Source: an uncultured Pirellula sp.
GTDB lineage: Bacteria > Planctomycetota > Planctomycetia > Pirellulales > Pirellulaceae
Reading direction: 5' to 3'
DNA: 64,000 nucleotides
NCBI GenBank assembly: GCA_903858115.1
Contig: CAIOHR010000231.1
Coordinates: forward strand, 1-64,000
Made by a program: the position numbers and the translations under genes. Each line of letters opens with the position of its first letter. The first letter of the stretch is position 1. Shown here in pieces: positions 54,727 through 64,000 of the stretch. The notes beneath the pieces are model-generated. The model did not search any database and was not told the DNA's origin. It saw nothing but the letters and a program-made list of their open reading frames with translations.

Positions 54727-55614
54727 ATGAAAAAGCTCGTCTTCCTGATTCTTTCTTCTTTGTGTTTCGCGGACGTTGCATCGGCACAATTCAGTAAAGT
54801 ACTCGACTCTTGCCGAATGCAAAGTACCATCCTTCAAGGAGAACGGAAGTACGCTGTCTACTTGCCTCCGGGTTTCGATACGTCTTCTCGTAGCTACCCG
54901 GTGCTCTATCTTTTGCATGGTAGTGGTGATGACCAAACTGGTTGGGTGCAGTTTGGCGAAGTCCAGTCGATTGCCGACAAAGCGATTGACGATGGAAAAG
55001 CGACACCGATGGTAATCGTCATGCCAGATGCGAATACTGGAACGCGAGGATACTTCAACGATGCGAAAGGAGAGTGGCGATACGAAGATTTCTTCTTTCA
55101 AGAGTTCATGCCTTTCGTCGAAAAAGAGTACCGAATCAAAAGCGAAAAGCGATATCGCGCTGTTGCTGGCCTCTCGATGGGGGGAGGAGGTTCGTTCATG
55201 TACGCACTTCATCATCCCGAACTTTTTTCGTCCGCTTGTCCACTCAGCGCGAGCACTGGTCCTCTCTCATTCGAAGAAGCGAAAGAACGGGCTCTTCGTG
55301 TTCGACCTAGCGAACCAAATGCGGAGTCCAAGAAACCAACGGAGGAACAGCTCAAGTCACATTACTTGCAACACAGCGTTCTTGAACTTGTCAATCGTAT
55401 CCCGGACGACCAGAAGAAAGCGGTACGCTGGTACATCGACTGCGGGGATGATGATTTTCTCTATGAAGGAAACGCATTGGTCCACATCGCGATGCGGAAG
55501 AAAGAGATCCCACACGAGTTTCGCGTGCGCGATGGCGGTCACAAATGGAGCTATTGGCGTGAATCACTTCCAACAGTGCTGGCATTCGTATCGCAGTCCT
55601 TTCATCAGGATTAG
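54727..55614 (+). CDS. Secreted esterase-D-type hydrolase
   Basis: A 295-residue exported alpha/beta hydrolase (putative esterase family, feruloyl/S-formylglutathione-like). The start ATG at 54727 gives the leader MKKLVFLILSSLCFADVASA. Motifs: YPVLYLLHGSGDDQTGWV, VIVMPDANTGTRGYF, nucleophile Ser in GLSMGGGGS, acid Asp in YIDCGDDDFLYEGN and base His in RDGGHKWSYWRESLP. In planctomycetes such enzymes are thought to deacylate plant or algal polysaccharide. It stands alone. Confidence 0.85.
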   Translation: MKKLVFLILSSLCFADVASAQFSKVLDSCRMQSTILQGERKYAVYLPPGFDTSSRSYPVLYLLHGSGDDQTGWVQFGEVQSIADKAIDDGKATPMVIVMPDANTGTRGYFNDAKGEWRYEDFFFQEFMPFVEKEYRIKSEKRYRAVAGLSMGGGGSFMYALHHPELFSSACPLSASTGPLSFEEAKERALRVRPSEPNAESKKPTEEQLKSHYLQHSVLELVNRIPDDQKKAVRWYIDCGDDDFLYEGNALVHIAMRKKEIPHEFRVRDGGHKWSYWRESLPTVLAFVSQSFHQD

Positions 55615-55621
55615 GCCTACG

Positions 55622-56716
55622 TTAGCTGGTCCCGAGTTCCCTCAAGATGTCGATTGCTTCTTCCAGGCGTCGTGTTTCAATACCAGGTACACGACCGCCG
55701 CGGTCGCATCGACCTAGAAGCAACAGTTCATCGTAGCTTTCGTTGGCTCGCAGTCGTTGATGATGCCGTGAGCCAATCGTTCCGTCCACGATTTTGTGGA
55801 CATCCATGTGATGTGCAATAAGCCATGCGGTACGCGGGGTGATGACGCCTTCCAATGCTTCGAGGCCGGCCAATACGTGATTGGTCGGCTCGATGCCTTT
55901 ACCCACATCATGCAACAACGCAGCGGCGAGAAACTCTTCATCGTACGGTAGTTCCTCATAGGCAAGTTCGAACACTTGAAGACTGTGGTAAAGAACGTCA
56001 CCTTCGGGGTGGTGCTTGGGTTGCTGTTTGACATTCTCGAGTGGCAGCAAAAGACCGTAGTACACTTGATACGGATCCAATTCGTTTTCGAGTTGTTCCA
56101 TCGACTCTTCGATGGGTAATTGGTATTCGCGTTCGAGGAACTGTTCAAATTCTGCGATGCTCGCCTTTTCGATCGCTTTGCCTGTGATGGAACTTTTAAA
56201 TCCGTACGATTTGAGCGACATGGGATAGATCGTCAGTTCTACTGGGTACTTTTCTTGGACATGAATATGAACGTACGTATGGTTTTCGCCCGACTTGCGA
56301 ACTTGTTTTCGTTCGACATCGTGCGGAATCAAATCCGCTTCGAGAGCTAGCGAGACCGCTTCGACGCTATCTGAAAAGAGATGAAGATCGATGTCGGAGC
56401 CTTCTCGGACATGACCGGTCAGTACGCTTCCGATGATGCGAGGCGAGAATTTGGCGAGACGCCGCATCATCCGAAGTCCGGTCAGCCGCATATCCAACAG
56501 AGCGTCGAGGCGAGTTTGGCCTTCGTGAATGCGGGCAAAAGACTGCACCAGATCGCGTATTTCACAGTTGGTCGGTAGATCAGCCGGCTTTACCCAGCCC
56601 TGGCACAATCGACGAGCTGCTTTTTGTTTCGCTCGGTAGTATTCCGACTCTTCTCGAAAGTAGAGCAATCGGGCCGCTTCATGAGCGATGCCTCGACGAA
56701 GTTTATTCGGTTCCAT
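55622..56716 (-). CDS. Nucleotidyltransferase-HD domain protein
   Basis: About 364 residues. An N-terminal nucleotidyltransferase-like part has RIIGSVLTGHVREGSDIDLHLF (GS..G.SDID, two Asp ready for metal); the C-terminal HD part has GDVLYHSLQVFELAYEE and AAALLHDVGKGIEPTNHVLAGLEAL (H...HD) and the later Asp region. The combination recalls bacterial CCA-adding enzymes with HD phosphodiesterase tails, but the N terminus lacks the long CCA body, so a nucleotide-handling role is all I can state. Start: ATG at 56716; a GTG nine bases upstream is possible. It converges on the esterase seven bases away. Confidence 0.75.
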   Translation of the reverse strand: MEPNKLRRGIAHEAARLLYFREESEYYRAKQKAARRLCQGWVKPADLPTNCEIRDLVQSFARIHEGQTRLDALLDMRLTGLRMMRRLAKFSPRIIGSVLTGHVREGSDIDLHLFSDSVEAVSLALEADLIPHDVERKQVRKSGENHTYVHIHVQEKYPVELTIYPMSLKSYGFKSSITGKAIEKASIAEFEQFLEREYQLPIEESMEQLENELDPYQVYYGLLLPLENVKQQPKHHPEGDVLYHSLQVFELAYEELPYDEEFLAAALLHDVGKGIEPTNHVLAGLEALEGVITPRTAWLIAHHMDVHKIVDGTIGSRHHQRLRANESYDELLLLGRCDRGGRVPGIETRRLEEAIDILRELGTS

Positions 56717-56948
56717 TCGATGCACCGCGGGCTAAGCCGGTTCTCGGTGCTTTGCAACTTTTTACAACGAGGATCACTGAAGTACCTCCAAGTGATCTAT
56801 ACTCCCATCGACTATAACTCGATCTAACATTCTCTGCAACCTTGTTCGTTAGAAAGCTGTTGTCGGTGTTCGATTGCGACTTACAATGGCTCGCTAGATT
56901 GTTGCGAGGCAATTCACTGAATCACATTCTGCTGACCGATTGGAACAA

Positions 56949-57356
56949 ATGCATATGCTCTCGGAACGACTATTGGAGCTGGTCGATGCAGCTCGGTCAG
57001 CGGCGCGCCAGGCGTACAACCCCTACAGTAACTTTGCCGTGGGTTGTGCGATTCGATCGAAATCGGGACTCATCTATCGTGGGTGCAACGTCGAGAACGC
57101 GTCTTACTCGGTGACTTTGTGCGCCGAACGAGTCGCAGCATCCCAAGCGATTTTGGCTGGCGAGCTGCATTGGGAATCGATGGTTGTATTGTCTCCCCAG
57201 CGGGTTAGCATGTGTGGAACGTGCAGGCAGTTTTGTCACGAATTCTCTCCGCACGTGGAGGTTTGGACCGGATTCTTGGATCGCAACGAGGACATGTTCG
57301 GACCGACGCCCCTTTGGCAACTTCTGCCAGATGGAATGCGGCTGGAGAAATTTTAA
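56949..57356 (+). CDS. cdd: Cytidine deaminase
   Basis: 135-residue zinc hydrolase of the homotetrameric type, converting (deoxy)cytidine to (deoxy)uridine in pyrimidine salvage. Motifs: YNPYSNFAVGCAI, substrate loop CNVENASYSVTLCAERVAA with zinc Cys and catalytic Glu, and CGTCRQFCHEF with two more zinc Cys (CxxC), although the usual 'PCGxCRQ' reads 'MCGTCRQ'. The ATG at 56949 is the likely start; an ATG two codons later is possible. It ends five bases before the Hsp70-like gene, so the two form an operon. Confidence 0.88.
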   Translation: MHMLSERLLELVDAARSAARQAYNPYSNFAVGCAIRSKSGLIYRGCNVENASYSVTLCAERVAASQAILAGELHWESMVVLSPQRVSMCGTCRQFCHEFSPHVEVWTGFLDRNEDMFGPTPLWQLLPDGMRLEKF

Positions 57357-57361
57357 TTGGT

Positions 57362-60301
57362 ATGACGACTGATATGGAAACCGGCCAGCAACTCGATGCG
57401 GCATTCGAGCCTGCCAAGAGTCGATATGTCATTGGAATCGATCTTGGGACGACAAACTGCGCTGTGGCCTACATGGATACGCAGGCCGGGAGTCCAATGG
57501 TCGAGCTCTTTCGCGTCGAACAAATGATCGATGCCAATACGAGCGAACGTTTGGATACGCTACCTTCGTTTCACTATGAATTGACTTCATCCGAAGTTGC
57601 CGGTGTCGATCTGCGAAGCAGGTTTTCCAGCGGCACACATGTTGGAGTCGTGGGGGCCATGGCTCGCAGTCGCAGCTTGAGCATTCCAGGTCGCGCGATC
57701 GCGTCGGCCAAGAGTTGGCTATGTCATACGATGATCGATCGCTCGGCGGATATTTTGCCTTGGGGTGGGGATGAAGAAGTTCAAAAGATATCACCCGTAG
57801 AAGCGAGCCGCCGATACTTGGAGCACATTCGTCGCTGTTGGGATCACCAATTTCCTAGCTTCCCGATGAGTGAGCAGGATACGATTGTGACGTTGCCTGC
57901 ATCCTTTGACGAAGTGGCGAGGAGACTGACGATCGAAGCCGCGACCCAGGCAGGCATCACAAATTTACTCCTTATCGAGGAACCGCAGGCGGCATTTTAC
58001 GCTTGGCTTTATCGGCACGAAAAAACTTGGACGGAAAAGCTTCAAGCGGGCCAATCGATTCTCGTATGTGACATCGGCGGAGGGACCACCGACTTTACAT
58101 TGATTCGGGTAACTGCCAACCAAAAGAATCACCAAGATACCTCTCAAGGGATCGTACACGATGCAAGCGATGCGGTTGCCAATCAGCTCGAAACGACGTA
58201 CGGGCTCCATCGCGTTGCTGTCGGCGAGCACTTGATGCTCGGGGGGGATAATCTCGATCTGGCACTTGCCAAGGCATTGGAGCATAAACTCCTTGAGGCA
58301 ACTCCAGGTGTCGATCGATTGAAGCCACGGCAATGGGACGCGTTGAAACAACAGTGTCGTGAAGCCAAAGAGAAAATGTTGGGCGCAACTCCGCCGGAGC
58401 ATTACTCGTTGAGTCTGCCCGGGAGTGGAGCTCGACTTATTGAGAATACAAAGTCCGTGGAGATCGAACGGTCATGGGTGCATGCGCTGTTGATCGATGG
58501 ATTTTTTGGTTCCGTCGATTTGAAGAGTCTGCCTGCTCCACAGGACGAAGGCTTTCAAGAATTCGGACTGCCGTACGCTTCCGAGCCCAATATTCTCAGG
58601 CATTTAGCTTCGTTTTTGTGGGACCACCGATGGGATGGCCGAGAATCGGATGCAACTCTGACCGACATGGGAGCGGCGAGACCCGACTGGGTTTTGTTCA
58701 ACGGCGGTGTTCTTGAATCGCCACTGGTTCGCAGCGCCATTCTAGAGCAGTTGCAACATTGGTTTGAACCGCTCGATCCGACGTGGAAGCCGGGCGAGCT
58801 GGAGGGAAACCGATTGGATCTGGCGGTCGCGCAAGGGGCTGCATACTACGGACAAGTCAGACGCGGTCTGGGCGTTCGTATCAATGCAAAGCTCGCCAAG
58901 GCGTACTATATCCAGATATCAGCGGAGCCGGACCAAGCGATGTGCGTCATGCCGGCCAATGCGCAGCCCGGGCAAAGTTTCCAATTGAACAAGCGGCCGT
59001 TGCAATTGATCGTTGGGCAACCGGTGCAGTTTCCGATGTTCGTTAGCAGCACGCAACTATTGCATCAAGCGGGCGACATCGTGCCCGTGGATACTTCGTT
59101 CATGACGACCGTGTCACCCATCCAAACGGTGTTAGAGCTACCTAACAGAAAGAATCAGCGGACATTGCCGGTAACGCTGGAAGCGGAACTGAACGAGATA
59201 GGAACACTTCAGTTGCAATTGAGAGTGGATGCGGAACGCGAGGAAGAGTATCGAGAAATTTCGAATTTGAAGTGGAAGCTTGAGTTTGATGTACGAGGGC
59301 AATCCACGAACACTTGTCAAGCAAAAGGAATTCGAAAAGTCATCGATTCGACTGCGTTGGATCGTGCTAAGATGGCGATCGAAGCGTTGTTTGGACCTGG
59401 TTCCAATGTGTCACCCAGGGATTGCATGGATAGACTTGCGGAGCGAATGGAATGCAATCGCAAGGATTGGGAGCCTGGAGTGCTACGTGAAATGTGGAAG
59501 GCTCTGATGGAGTATTCCGAGTATCGAAATCGTTCGCCAGAACACGAATCGCGATGGCTCAATGTGGTCGGCTGGACGCTGAGACCAGGATTCGGCATGG
59601 TCGCGGACGATTGGCGCGTGAACAGCACTTGGCGAGCCGTTCATGGCAAATTGGTGCACCGAAGTTCTGCCAATCAATCGGAGACGGTGGTGTTGTGGAG
59701 GCGCATTGCAGGTGGCTTTACGGTTGGGCAGCAGCGGGCGTTGTATCAAGATGTTTGGTCGCGATTGAAGCCGGTCTTTCAAGGCGGTTCGAGCGCTGCA
59801 CCGAATAGCAATGTTACGATCGAGTTGTTGCGTTTGATCGGTTCGTTGGAGTGGTTGGAGCCCAAAGAGAAAGAGGTGGTTGTCGAGACACTGTTAGGGT
59901 CGCTTGGGAAGAAGCGTTTCGAGCCATTGACCGCAGCGATGTTGTGGACGATGGGACGGTTGGGAACGAGAACGCCACTCTATGCAAGCTACGATAGGTT
60001 GGTGTCGTCTTCCAAAGTGGAGCAATGGATTGCGAAGCTCGTCAAGGCAGAACTCTTTCGCGGTGAGTCTCATCGAGCGGCGTGCTCGTTGTGTCTGATG
60101 CAATGGTCTAGGCGAACAGACGATCGTTACCGAGACATTTCGGCTTCACAACGCAGAACACTGTTGGAAACGCTTTACAAGAATGGTTTTCCAGCCAAGC
60201 ACCTTGATCTTATTCAGAATGGCGGTGAAGACCATTCGGATTTAGAAGCGATCGTTGGAGATAGTCTACCACTGGGGTTTGTTCGCGTCGAAACGCGTTG
60301 A
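57362..60301 (+). CDS. Large Hsp70-family protein with extended C terminus
   Basis: 979 residues. An Hsp70/actin-type ATPase core: YVIGIDLGTTNCAVAY (phosphate 1, about 23-38), LLLIEEPQAAFYAWL, LVCDIGGGTTDFTLIRV (phosphate 2, about 233) and VLFNGGVLESPLVR. The substrate-binding half is only loosely DnaK-like, and the last 270 residues form helical repeats (LRLIGSLEWLEPKEKEVVVETLLGSLGKK), beyond the usual 600-640 residue DnaK. I choose the ATG at 57362 because the longer frame runs inside cdd. Planctomycetes carry several such divergent Hsp70s; a chaperone role is inferred. The neighbouring dnaJ/grpE genes are absent, so this is not the main DnaK. Confidence 0.8.
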   Translation: MTTDMETGQQLDAAFEPAKSRYVIGIDLGTTNCAVAYMDTQAGSPMVELFRVEQMIDANTSERLDTLPSFHYELTSSEVAGVDLRSRFSSGTHVGVVGAMARSRSLSIPGRAIASAKSWLCHTMIDRSADILPWGGDEEVQKISPVEASRRYLEHIRRCWDHQFPSFPMSEQDTIVTLPASFDEVARRLTIEAATQAGITNLLLIEEPQAAFYAWLYRHEKTWTEKLQAGQSILVCDIGGGTTDFTLIRVTANQKNHQDTSQGIVHDASDAVANQLETTYGLHRVAVGEHLMLGGDNLDLALAKALEHKLLEATPGVDRLKPRQWDALKQQCREAKEKMLGATPPEHYSLSLPGSGARLIENTKSVEIERSWVHALLIDGFFGSVDLKSLPAPQDEGFQEFGLPYASEPNILRHLASFLWDHRWDGRESDATLTDMGAARPDWVLFNGGVLESPLVRSAILEQLQHWFEPLDPTWKPGELEGNRLDLAVAQGAAYYGQVRRGLGVRINAKLAKAYYIQISAEPDQAMCVMPANAQPGQSFQLNKRPLQLIVGQPVQFPMFVSSTQLLHQAGDIVPVDTSFMTTVSPIQTVLELPNRKNQRTLPVTLEAELNEIGTLQLQLRVDAEREEEYREISNLKWKLEFDVRGQSTNTCQAKGIRKVIDSTALDRAKMAIEALFGPGSNVSPRDCMDRLAERMECNRKDWEPGVLREMWKALMEYSEYRNRSPEHESRWLNVVGWTLRPGFGMVADDWRVNSTWRAVHGKLVHRSSANQSETVVLWRRIAGGFTVGQQRALYQDVWSRLKPVFQGGSSAAPNSNVTIELLRLIGSLEWLEPKEKEVVVETLLGSLGKKRFEPLTAAMLWTMGRLGTRTPLYASYDRLVSSSKVEQWIAKLVKAELFRGESHRAACSLCLMQWSRRTDDRYRDISASQRRTLLETLYKNGFPAKHLDLIQNGGEDHSDLEAIVGDSLPLGFVRVETR

Positions 60302-60427
60302 AACGCGACCTTCAAGAACGACACAACTGTCTTCGAGTACAGCGTTCTAAAGTTACGAAAACATAAAATGTGACCAAATAGACTTGGTCACCAGCAGAAT
60401 TCTTCTACAGCGTTGCCGAAAAAAGAA

Positions 60428-60461
60428 AAAGGTCGAAGGATAAAAAAATCTTTCGACCTTT
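60428..60461 (-). terminator. Rho-independent terminator of the DUF1559/lipoprotein unit
   Basis: AAAGGTCGAAAGAT (minus strand) pairs with ATCCTTCGACCTTT around TTTTTT, with one wobble, and is followed on the minus strand by TTCTTTT. It lies 21 bp past the lipoprotein stop, giving a classic intrinsic terminator for that operon. Confidence 0.75.
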
Positions 60462-60482
60462 CAATTCAATCCCTACTGATAG

Positions 60483-60875
60483 TTACTTGGATTTAGGGAG
60501 ATCCGCCGCTGTAACCTTGTGGATCTTGCCATCTTCCTTCACTGCGAATCCTTCACCTTTTTCGACTTTGGATTCGTATGCAATCACTTGTGGGGTTTTT
60601 GCATTGTCCAAGATGGGTTTGCCCCAAATCACTTTGATCTCTCCCGCCTTAATTGCTGCAACTGCCTTGGGAAATGATCCTGCGTACTGATCGAGGTCTT
60701 TCACACTCTTGAGCGGTGCACCACCGTAAGAGGCTTCCAAGATCAACGCATGGGTGTTGGCTAATGCTTCGCTTGTTCCAGCAGGCATTTCGGGGCCCGT
60801 CGGCTGAGGAGATCCACAGCCGATGAATGTCAACGAAACCAAAAGGCAAGTTACTCGACTCAAAAACTTATTCAT
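60483..60875 (-). CDS. Small lipoprotein
   Basis: 130-residue predicted lipoprotein: MNKFLSRVTCLLVSLTFIGCGSP carries a lipobox ending in Cys20. The mature part is small and helical, with no known domain (LVSKVKDLDQYA-like, EKGEGFAVKEDGKIHKVTAADLPKSK). Planctomycete genomes often place such a lipoprotein right after a DUF1559 prepilin-like gene, as here (8-bp gap), which suggests a shared envelope role. Confidence 0.75.
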   Translation of the reverse strand: MNKFLSRVTCLLVSLTFIGCGSPQPTGPEMPAGTSEALANTHALILEASYGGAPLKSVKDLDQYAGSFPKAVAAIKAGEIKVIWGKPILDNAKTPQVIAYESKVEKGEGFAVKEDGKIHKVTAADLPKSK

Positions 60876-60883
60876 ATTTCAAT

Positions 60884-61966
60884 CTAATCTATCGACGAGA
60901 CTACTTCACCACCAGCTCGACTACCAATAGCTTGCCAAGCTACGAAATCGATGGAATCCGAAATGAGTTTAACGGAACCGTCTGCATTACAAACGTTCGA
61001 CCCGCCAGTGTGGTATGAGGAGGCGGGTGTGTGTGCTTGTGCAAAGGAATTATTGCCGCAGGCGTATCGTTGCGATGCTGGAACGGAAGATGGTTTGTTC
61101 CAATTGGGAGGCAGGGTATGCGAATACGAGAACAGCTGGTTTACAGACGAGCGATAATACTGAAGTCCAACGTAACGGAAATAGGTCGGCGCAGCAGTCG
61201 GTCCAGTTGAATTGCATTCTGGTAGGTTTCGTCCATCAGTCAGTTGCGCACCGGTGTAAGCCGTTGTAACGACGAAGGATGTTGTGTGATCGTACATCCC
61301 TGTTTGGCCATTGTTGAAATTCCCTCGCTTAATCTCCGCAAACATTGCTGTGTTGCTCGTTCCATCCGAAATGGAACCATGCGTAGGACCCTTTAGAACT
61401 TGGCCTGCTGAGGCGTTTGGCATGGCGAATATCCCATCCCCAGGAAGACCACCTCGGTAGTCGGCATTTACGCCGGTGGAAACCATGTAGTTCGATCGGC
61501 CTGCGTTTGTTTGCAAAGCTGATGACGGATCCGATGGGCACAAATACATCGGAATGTCACCAACTCGCGCAACGGCGTTCGCGCCGGTAAGCGCTGGAAT
61601 TCCTGGACCGATGGCAACGTCCGAGTTTACGTTATAGTCCAAATTCCATTGATTGAGCTTATTGCCTTGTTCGATGTATGCAAGCAACACGACTTGTGGC
61701 GAGGCATCGGAATAATAAGTGGTTGGAACACCACTGGCGTTGGGCAAAACTTTTGAGTGTCTGCGAGGTGGAAAGTACTTCATAGCACTTTCGAAGTTAT
61801 GGGCGGACAGTCCCATTTGGCGAATGCTGTTTTGGCATTGCATTCTGCGGGCAGCTTCGCGAGCTGCTTGAACAGCAGGCAGTAATAATCCGACCAAGAT
61901 GCCAATGATCGCAATAACAACCAATAGCTCAACCAACGTAAAACCGCGTCGATACCGAATCTTCAT
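60884..61966 (-). CDS. DUF1559-family prepilin-like protein
   Basis: 360-residue planctomycete-type protein with a type IV prepilin N terminus, [36 protein letters not shown], to be processed by a prepilin peptidase before Phe. The DUF1559 body follows, with LCPSDP, MFAEI and the C-terminal H-x9-DG signature ([18 protein letters not shown]). ATG at 61966 with TAGGAG upstream, better than the TTG three bases before. Dozens of these are usual per genome; they probably build pseudopilus-like fibres or coat. First gene of an operon with the lipoprotein. Confidence 0.93.
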   Translation of the reverse strand: MKIRYRRGFTLVELLVVIAIIGILVGLLLPAVQAAREAARRMQCQNSIRQMGLSAHNFESAMKYFPPRRHSKVLPNASGVPTTYYSDASPQVVLLAYIEQGNKLNQWNLDYNVNSDVAIGPGIPALTGANAVARVGDIPMYLCPSDPSSALQTNAGRSNYMVSTGVNADYRGGLPGDGIFAMPNASAGQVLKGPTHGSISDGTSNTAMFAEIKRGNFNNGQTGMYDHTTSFVVTTAYTGAQLTDGRNLPECNSTGPTAAPTYFRYVGLQYYRSSVNQLFSYSHTLPPNWNKPSSVPASQRYACGNNSFAQAHTPASSYHTGGSNVCNADGSVKLISDSIDFVAWQAIGSRAGGEVVSSID

Positions 61967-62227
61967 CAAAAACTCCTAAAATAAGCAATGCAAATACCAG
62001 AATAAGCTTATGTGTTAGTCTAACCAGGTTCTGGGGAGAGGAAAGCCTCTTTCCTGGAACTTCATGGGGATTGCCCCGCTTGAAATGTCGTCCAAACAAA
62101 AAGGTTTCGTCATTTACGAGGCCCAGGCCGATCTCTTTGGATGGTACGATTTGAAGATGAGTTCCTTTTGTTACGTTTTGAGGAATTCTGCCTTCCGTAA
62201 TCGCCAACCCAGGAAAGAAAGCAACCA

Positions 62228-62920
62228 ATGGATGTTCGATCAATTCTCGATTCGCTTTTGGCAGCAGGAAAGAATGTCTCGAGCCAAGCGACTAACTTTG
62301 CTGAGCAGAATCTTGGTCTTCCGAGCGACCCGCAAAGCAAAAGCGAAGTGCTCAAGACGGTGGGAGCCGGAGCGGCGATCGGTTCGATGGCCACTCTTTT
62401 GCTAGGTACGAAAGCGGGACGCAAGATTTCAGGAAAGCTGGCCGTGGCAGGGACGCTGGCTGCAGCTGGAACGGTAGCTTACAAGGCCTATCAGCAGTGG
62501 GCGAATAGCCAGGGCACGACGACTTCGGAACAATCCGATGCGCCCATGGCCACATTGACAGGCGTATCTGCCGATCGGCGAAGTTTGACGATTCTTCGCG
62601 CCATGATTGCGGCGGCCAATGCCGACGGTCAGATCGATGCATCAGAAAATTCAGCCATCGACGAGCAAATGAAGCAGCTTGATCTGCCGGAGGATTCGCA
62701 AGAATGGGTTCGTAAAGAGCTGCGAACGCCCCGCAATGCATGGGGAGTTGCATCGTTATCAGATTCCCCTGCAGCGGCGGCGGAGATTTATGCGGTATCG
62801 TCTCTCATCGTCGATCACCAAAACGAGGCAGAAAAAGCGTACCTGGAGGATTTGCGGTCGGCGCTCCAGTTGGATCCAGGGTTCGTAAAGTCGCTAGCGC
62901 GAGAATTTTCCGTTTCCTAA
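62228..62920 (+). CDS. DUF533/TerB-like protein
   Basis: 230 residues. An N-terminal Gly/Ala-rich membrane-associating section (GAGAAIGSMATLLLGTKAGRKISGKLAVAGTLAAAGTVAYKAYQQW) is followed by a TerB-like acidic helical domain (ILRAMIAAANADGQIDASENSAIDEQMKQL). This matches DUF533 (YebE-type) proteins, which are inner-membrane proteins of unknown function. The start ATG has AGGAAAG ten bases upstream. It stands alone. Confidence 0.88.
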   Translation: MDVRSILDSLLAAGKNVSSQATNFAEQNLGLPSDPQSKSEVLKTVGAGAAIGSMATLLLGTKAGRKISGKLAVAGTLAAAGTVAYKAYQQWANSQGTTTSEQSDAPMATLTGVSADRRSLTILRAMIAAANADGQIDASENSAIDEQMKQLDLPEDSQEWVRKELRTPRNAWGVASLSDSPAAAAEIYAVSSLIVDHQNEAEKAYLEDLRSALQLDPGFVKSLAREFSVS

Positions 62921-62949
62921 TCGTTTGATCGAACGAATGTCACCTTCGT

Positions 62950-64000
62950 TTACATGATCGAGAAGTAGTTTTCGACTGCGAAATCGACATGTTCTTTTGT
63001 GAGTTCAATGGGTATCGCGTTGAAATGGCAGTAAGCGCGAACTTGCAAGAGGAGATCTCTTGGGTGGCAATTTCGCATCGGGCGGCCAATCGATTTGAAG
63101 TGCTTTTCGATCAAGTAGTCGATGACATCTGCCTTGTATGGGATTTGAAGCGATTTGCACATGATTTCGAAGAGTTTGCGGAAAGCTGGCTCATCGGGGT
63201 CAAGGACCTCGATCTTGTAGGGAATTCTTCGAAGAAACGCGTCATCTACAAGATCTTTGGGTTCGAGGTTGGTGCTAAAGACCACGAGTTGGTCGAATGG
63301 GACTTGGACTTTCTTGCCACTGCTCACGCTGAGAAAATCGTATCGTTTTTCGAGAGGTACGATCCACCGGTTGAGCAATTCGTCGACGCTCATGCGTTGA
63401 CGCCCAAAGTCGTCGATTAGCAATAGTCCGCAGTTGCTCTTCATTTGGAGCGGGCTATCGGAGATGTTCGTTTCAGGGTTTCGGGCTACTTCAAGCATGC
63501 TCATTGTTAGTTCACCGCCAGCGACGATTGTAGGGCGACGAATGCGAACCCAGCGTTCATCGATAGAGGCTTCACGGAGCATTCCGTCTGACTTTTGAGG
63601 AGGGTTTTCCTCGTGATTGAGAGGGTCGAACACTCTCAATAGGTCGCCGTCGACGGAAATAGCGCGGGGAATCCAAATAAATTCACCGAAGGACTTGGTG
63701 ATGCGTTCCGCAATACTTGTTTTCCCGTTGCCGGGGAAACCGAAAAGGAACATACCTCGGCCGCTGTTGACTGCAGGTCCGAGTCGCGCGAGAAGCTTCG
63801 GGGCTATCTGAAGGTCAGAGAGTGCCTTTTTTAAGTCGTCACGTGTAGGGTGCTGATGTTCGACGGACTGCAGTCGAACCGATTGAATATACGTTTCTAG
63901 CGGGACAGGCGCGGAACCAAAGTAGGTGGTTTTTTGCATATGCCGACGAGCACGATCGCGCCCGGCGTCTGTCAATGCGTGAATATAGTCGTTAGCCGCC
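62950..64000 (-). CDS. AAA-family ATPase, N terminus beyond the right edge
   Basis: The frame is open to the window edge, coding [21 protein letters not shown] before the apparent start near 63975, so the gene continues out of view. At least 349 residues are visible. It has [20 protein letters not shown], Walker [10 protein letters not shown], a Walker B-like [11 protein letters not shown], sensor FSTNLEP, and a winged C-terminal part ([29 protein letters not shown]). The LTDAG...APVPL stretch is characteristic of a group of planctomycete/myxobacterial AAA proteins with an extra N-terminal domain. The cellular role is unknown; secretion-type or pilus-type motors are alternatives. Confidence 0.82.
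   Translation of the reverse strand, partial: AANDYIHALTDAGRDRARRHMQKTTYFGSAPVPLETYIQSVRLQSVEHQHPTRDDLKKALSDLQIAPKLLARLGPAVNSGRGMFLFGFPGNGKTSIAERITKSFGEFIWIPRAISVDGDLLRVFDPLNHEENPPQKSDGMLREASIDERWVRIRRPTIVAGGELTMSMLEVARNPETNISDSPLQMKSNCGLLLIDDFGRQRMSVDELLNRWIVPLEKRYDFLSVSSGKKVQVPFDQLVVFSTNLEPKDLVDDAFLRRIPYKIEVLDPDEPAFRKLFEIMCKSLQIPYKADVIDYLIEKHFKSIGRPMRNCHPRDLLLQVRAYCHFNAIPIELTKEHVDFAVENYFSIM

Noticed and set aside
61929..62243. 104-codon minus-strand frame upstream of the DUF1559 gene
   Set aside because: Overlaps the prepilin start and the DUF533 start; sequence not protein-like and no ribosome site.

Overview
The window looks like a chromosomal segment of a planctomycete, probably Pirellulales. 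This is inferred from gene content: a prepilin-like DUF1559 protein, a very large ThuA/SGNH/PVC-type heme-binding fusion, a sulfatase beside secreted hydrolases and a SulP transporter, a secreted giant with an N-terminal 'LESLENRVVLA' motif (the planctomycete LEPR-type leader), and widely spaced genes with dispersed palindromes between them. No rRNA, tRNA, CRISPR array or complete insertion sequence was recognised.

Layout. 1-633: a 100-bp direct repeat and no convincing gene. 634-7852 (minus): M28 peptidase, an Uma2-family gene broken by one TGA, a Bax1-like nuclease (DUF790) overlapping an XPB-type helicase, and a UbiD-family decarboxylase. 7994-15111: serC-serA, an AbiEii-type nucleotidyltransferase with a small partner, a truncated xer copy, a full Xer recombinase, and galE. 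The order suggests an old tandem duplication of the serA-xer interval. 15248-22845 (plus): SWIM-SNF2 helicase, esterase, sulfatase, SulP permease. 22966-26931: DUF4058 protein, a two-gene secreted/membrane unit, and a GH5-like glycosidase. 27151-33138: the 1576-residue fusion and a Tat-exported NHL-type propeller. 33202-38514: small proteins, an EEP-family phosphodiesterase, a receiver-like protein with a FIST protein, and cdsA-tatD. 38647-44271: folP, then divergently a polymorphic toxin with immunity-type genes. 44878-50152: secreted protein, TRAP transporter (dctPQM) and Gfo/Idh/MocA oxidoreductase. 50193-64000: metH, a membrane protein, esterase, NTase-HD protein, cdd-Hsp70, lipoprotein with DUF1559 protein, DUF533 protein, and an AAA ATPase cut by the right edge.

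Most notable. Two unrelated exported proteins carry short tandem repeats between a start codon and the rest of the gene. In both cases the repeat count here puts the gene out of frame, and losing exactly one unit restores one continuous reading frame with a sensible leader. One is a hypothetical secreted protein with a CAGAA pentanucleotide tract inside its signal peptide. The other is a polymorphic HNH/EndoVII-type toxin with an AAGCCTC heptanucleotide tract ahead of its LEPR motif. This suggests phase variation of surface or secreted proteins, including a contact toxin whose adjacent immunity gene has its own start. The XPB-Bax1 pair is a second system of interest: an archaeal-type helicase-nuclease repair module in a bacterial genome.

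All calls come from reading the sequence and recalling family features. No database search was run.
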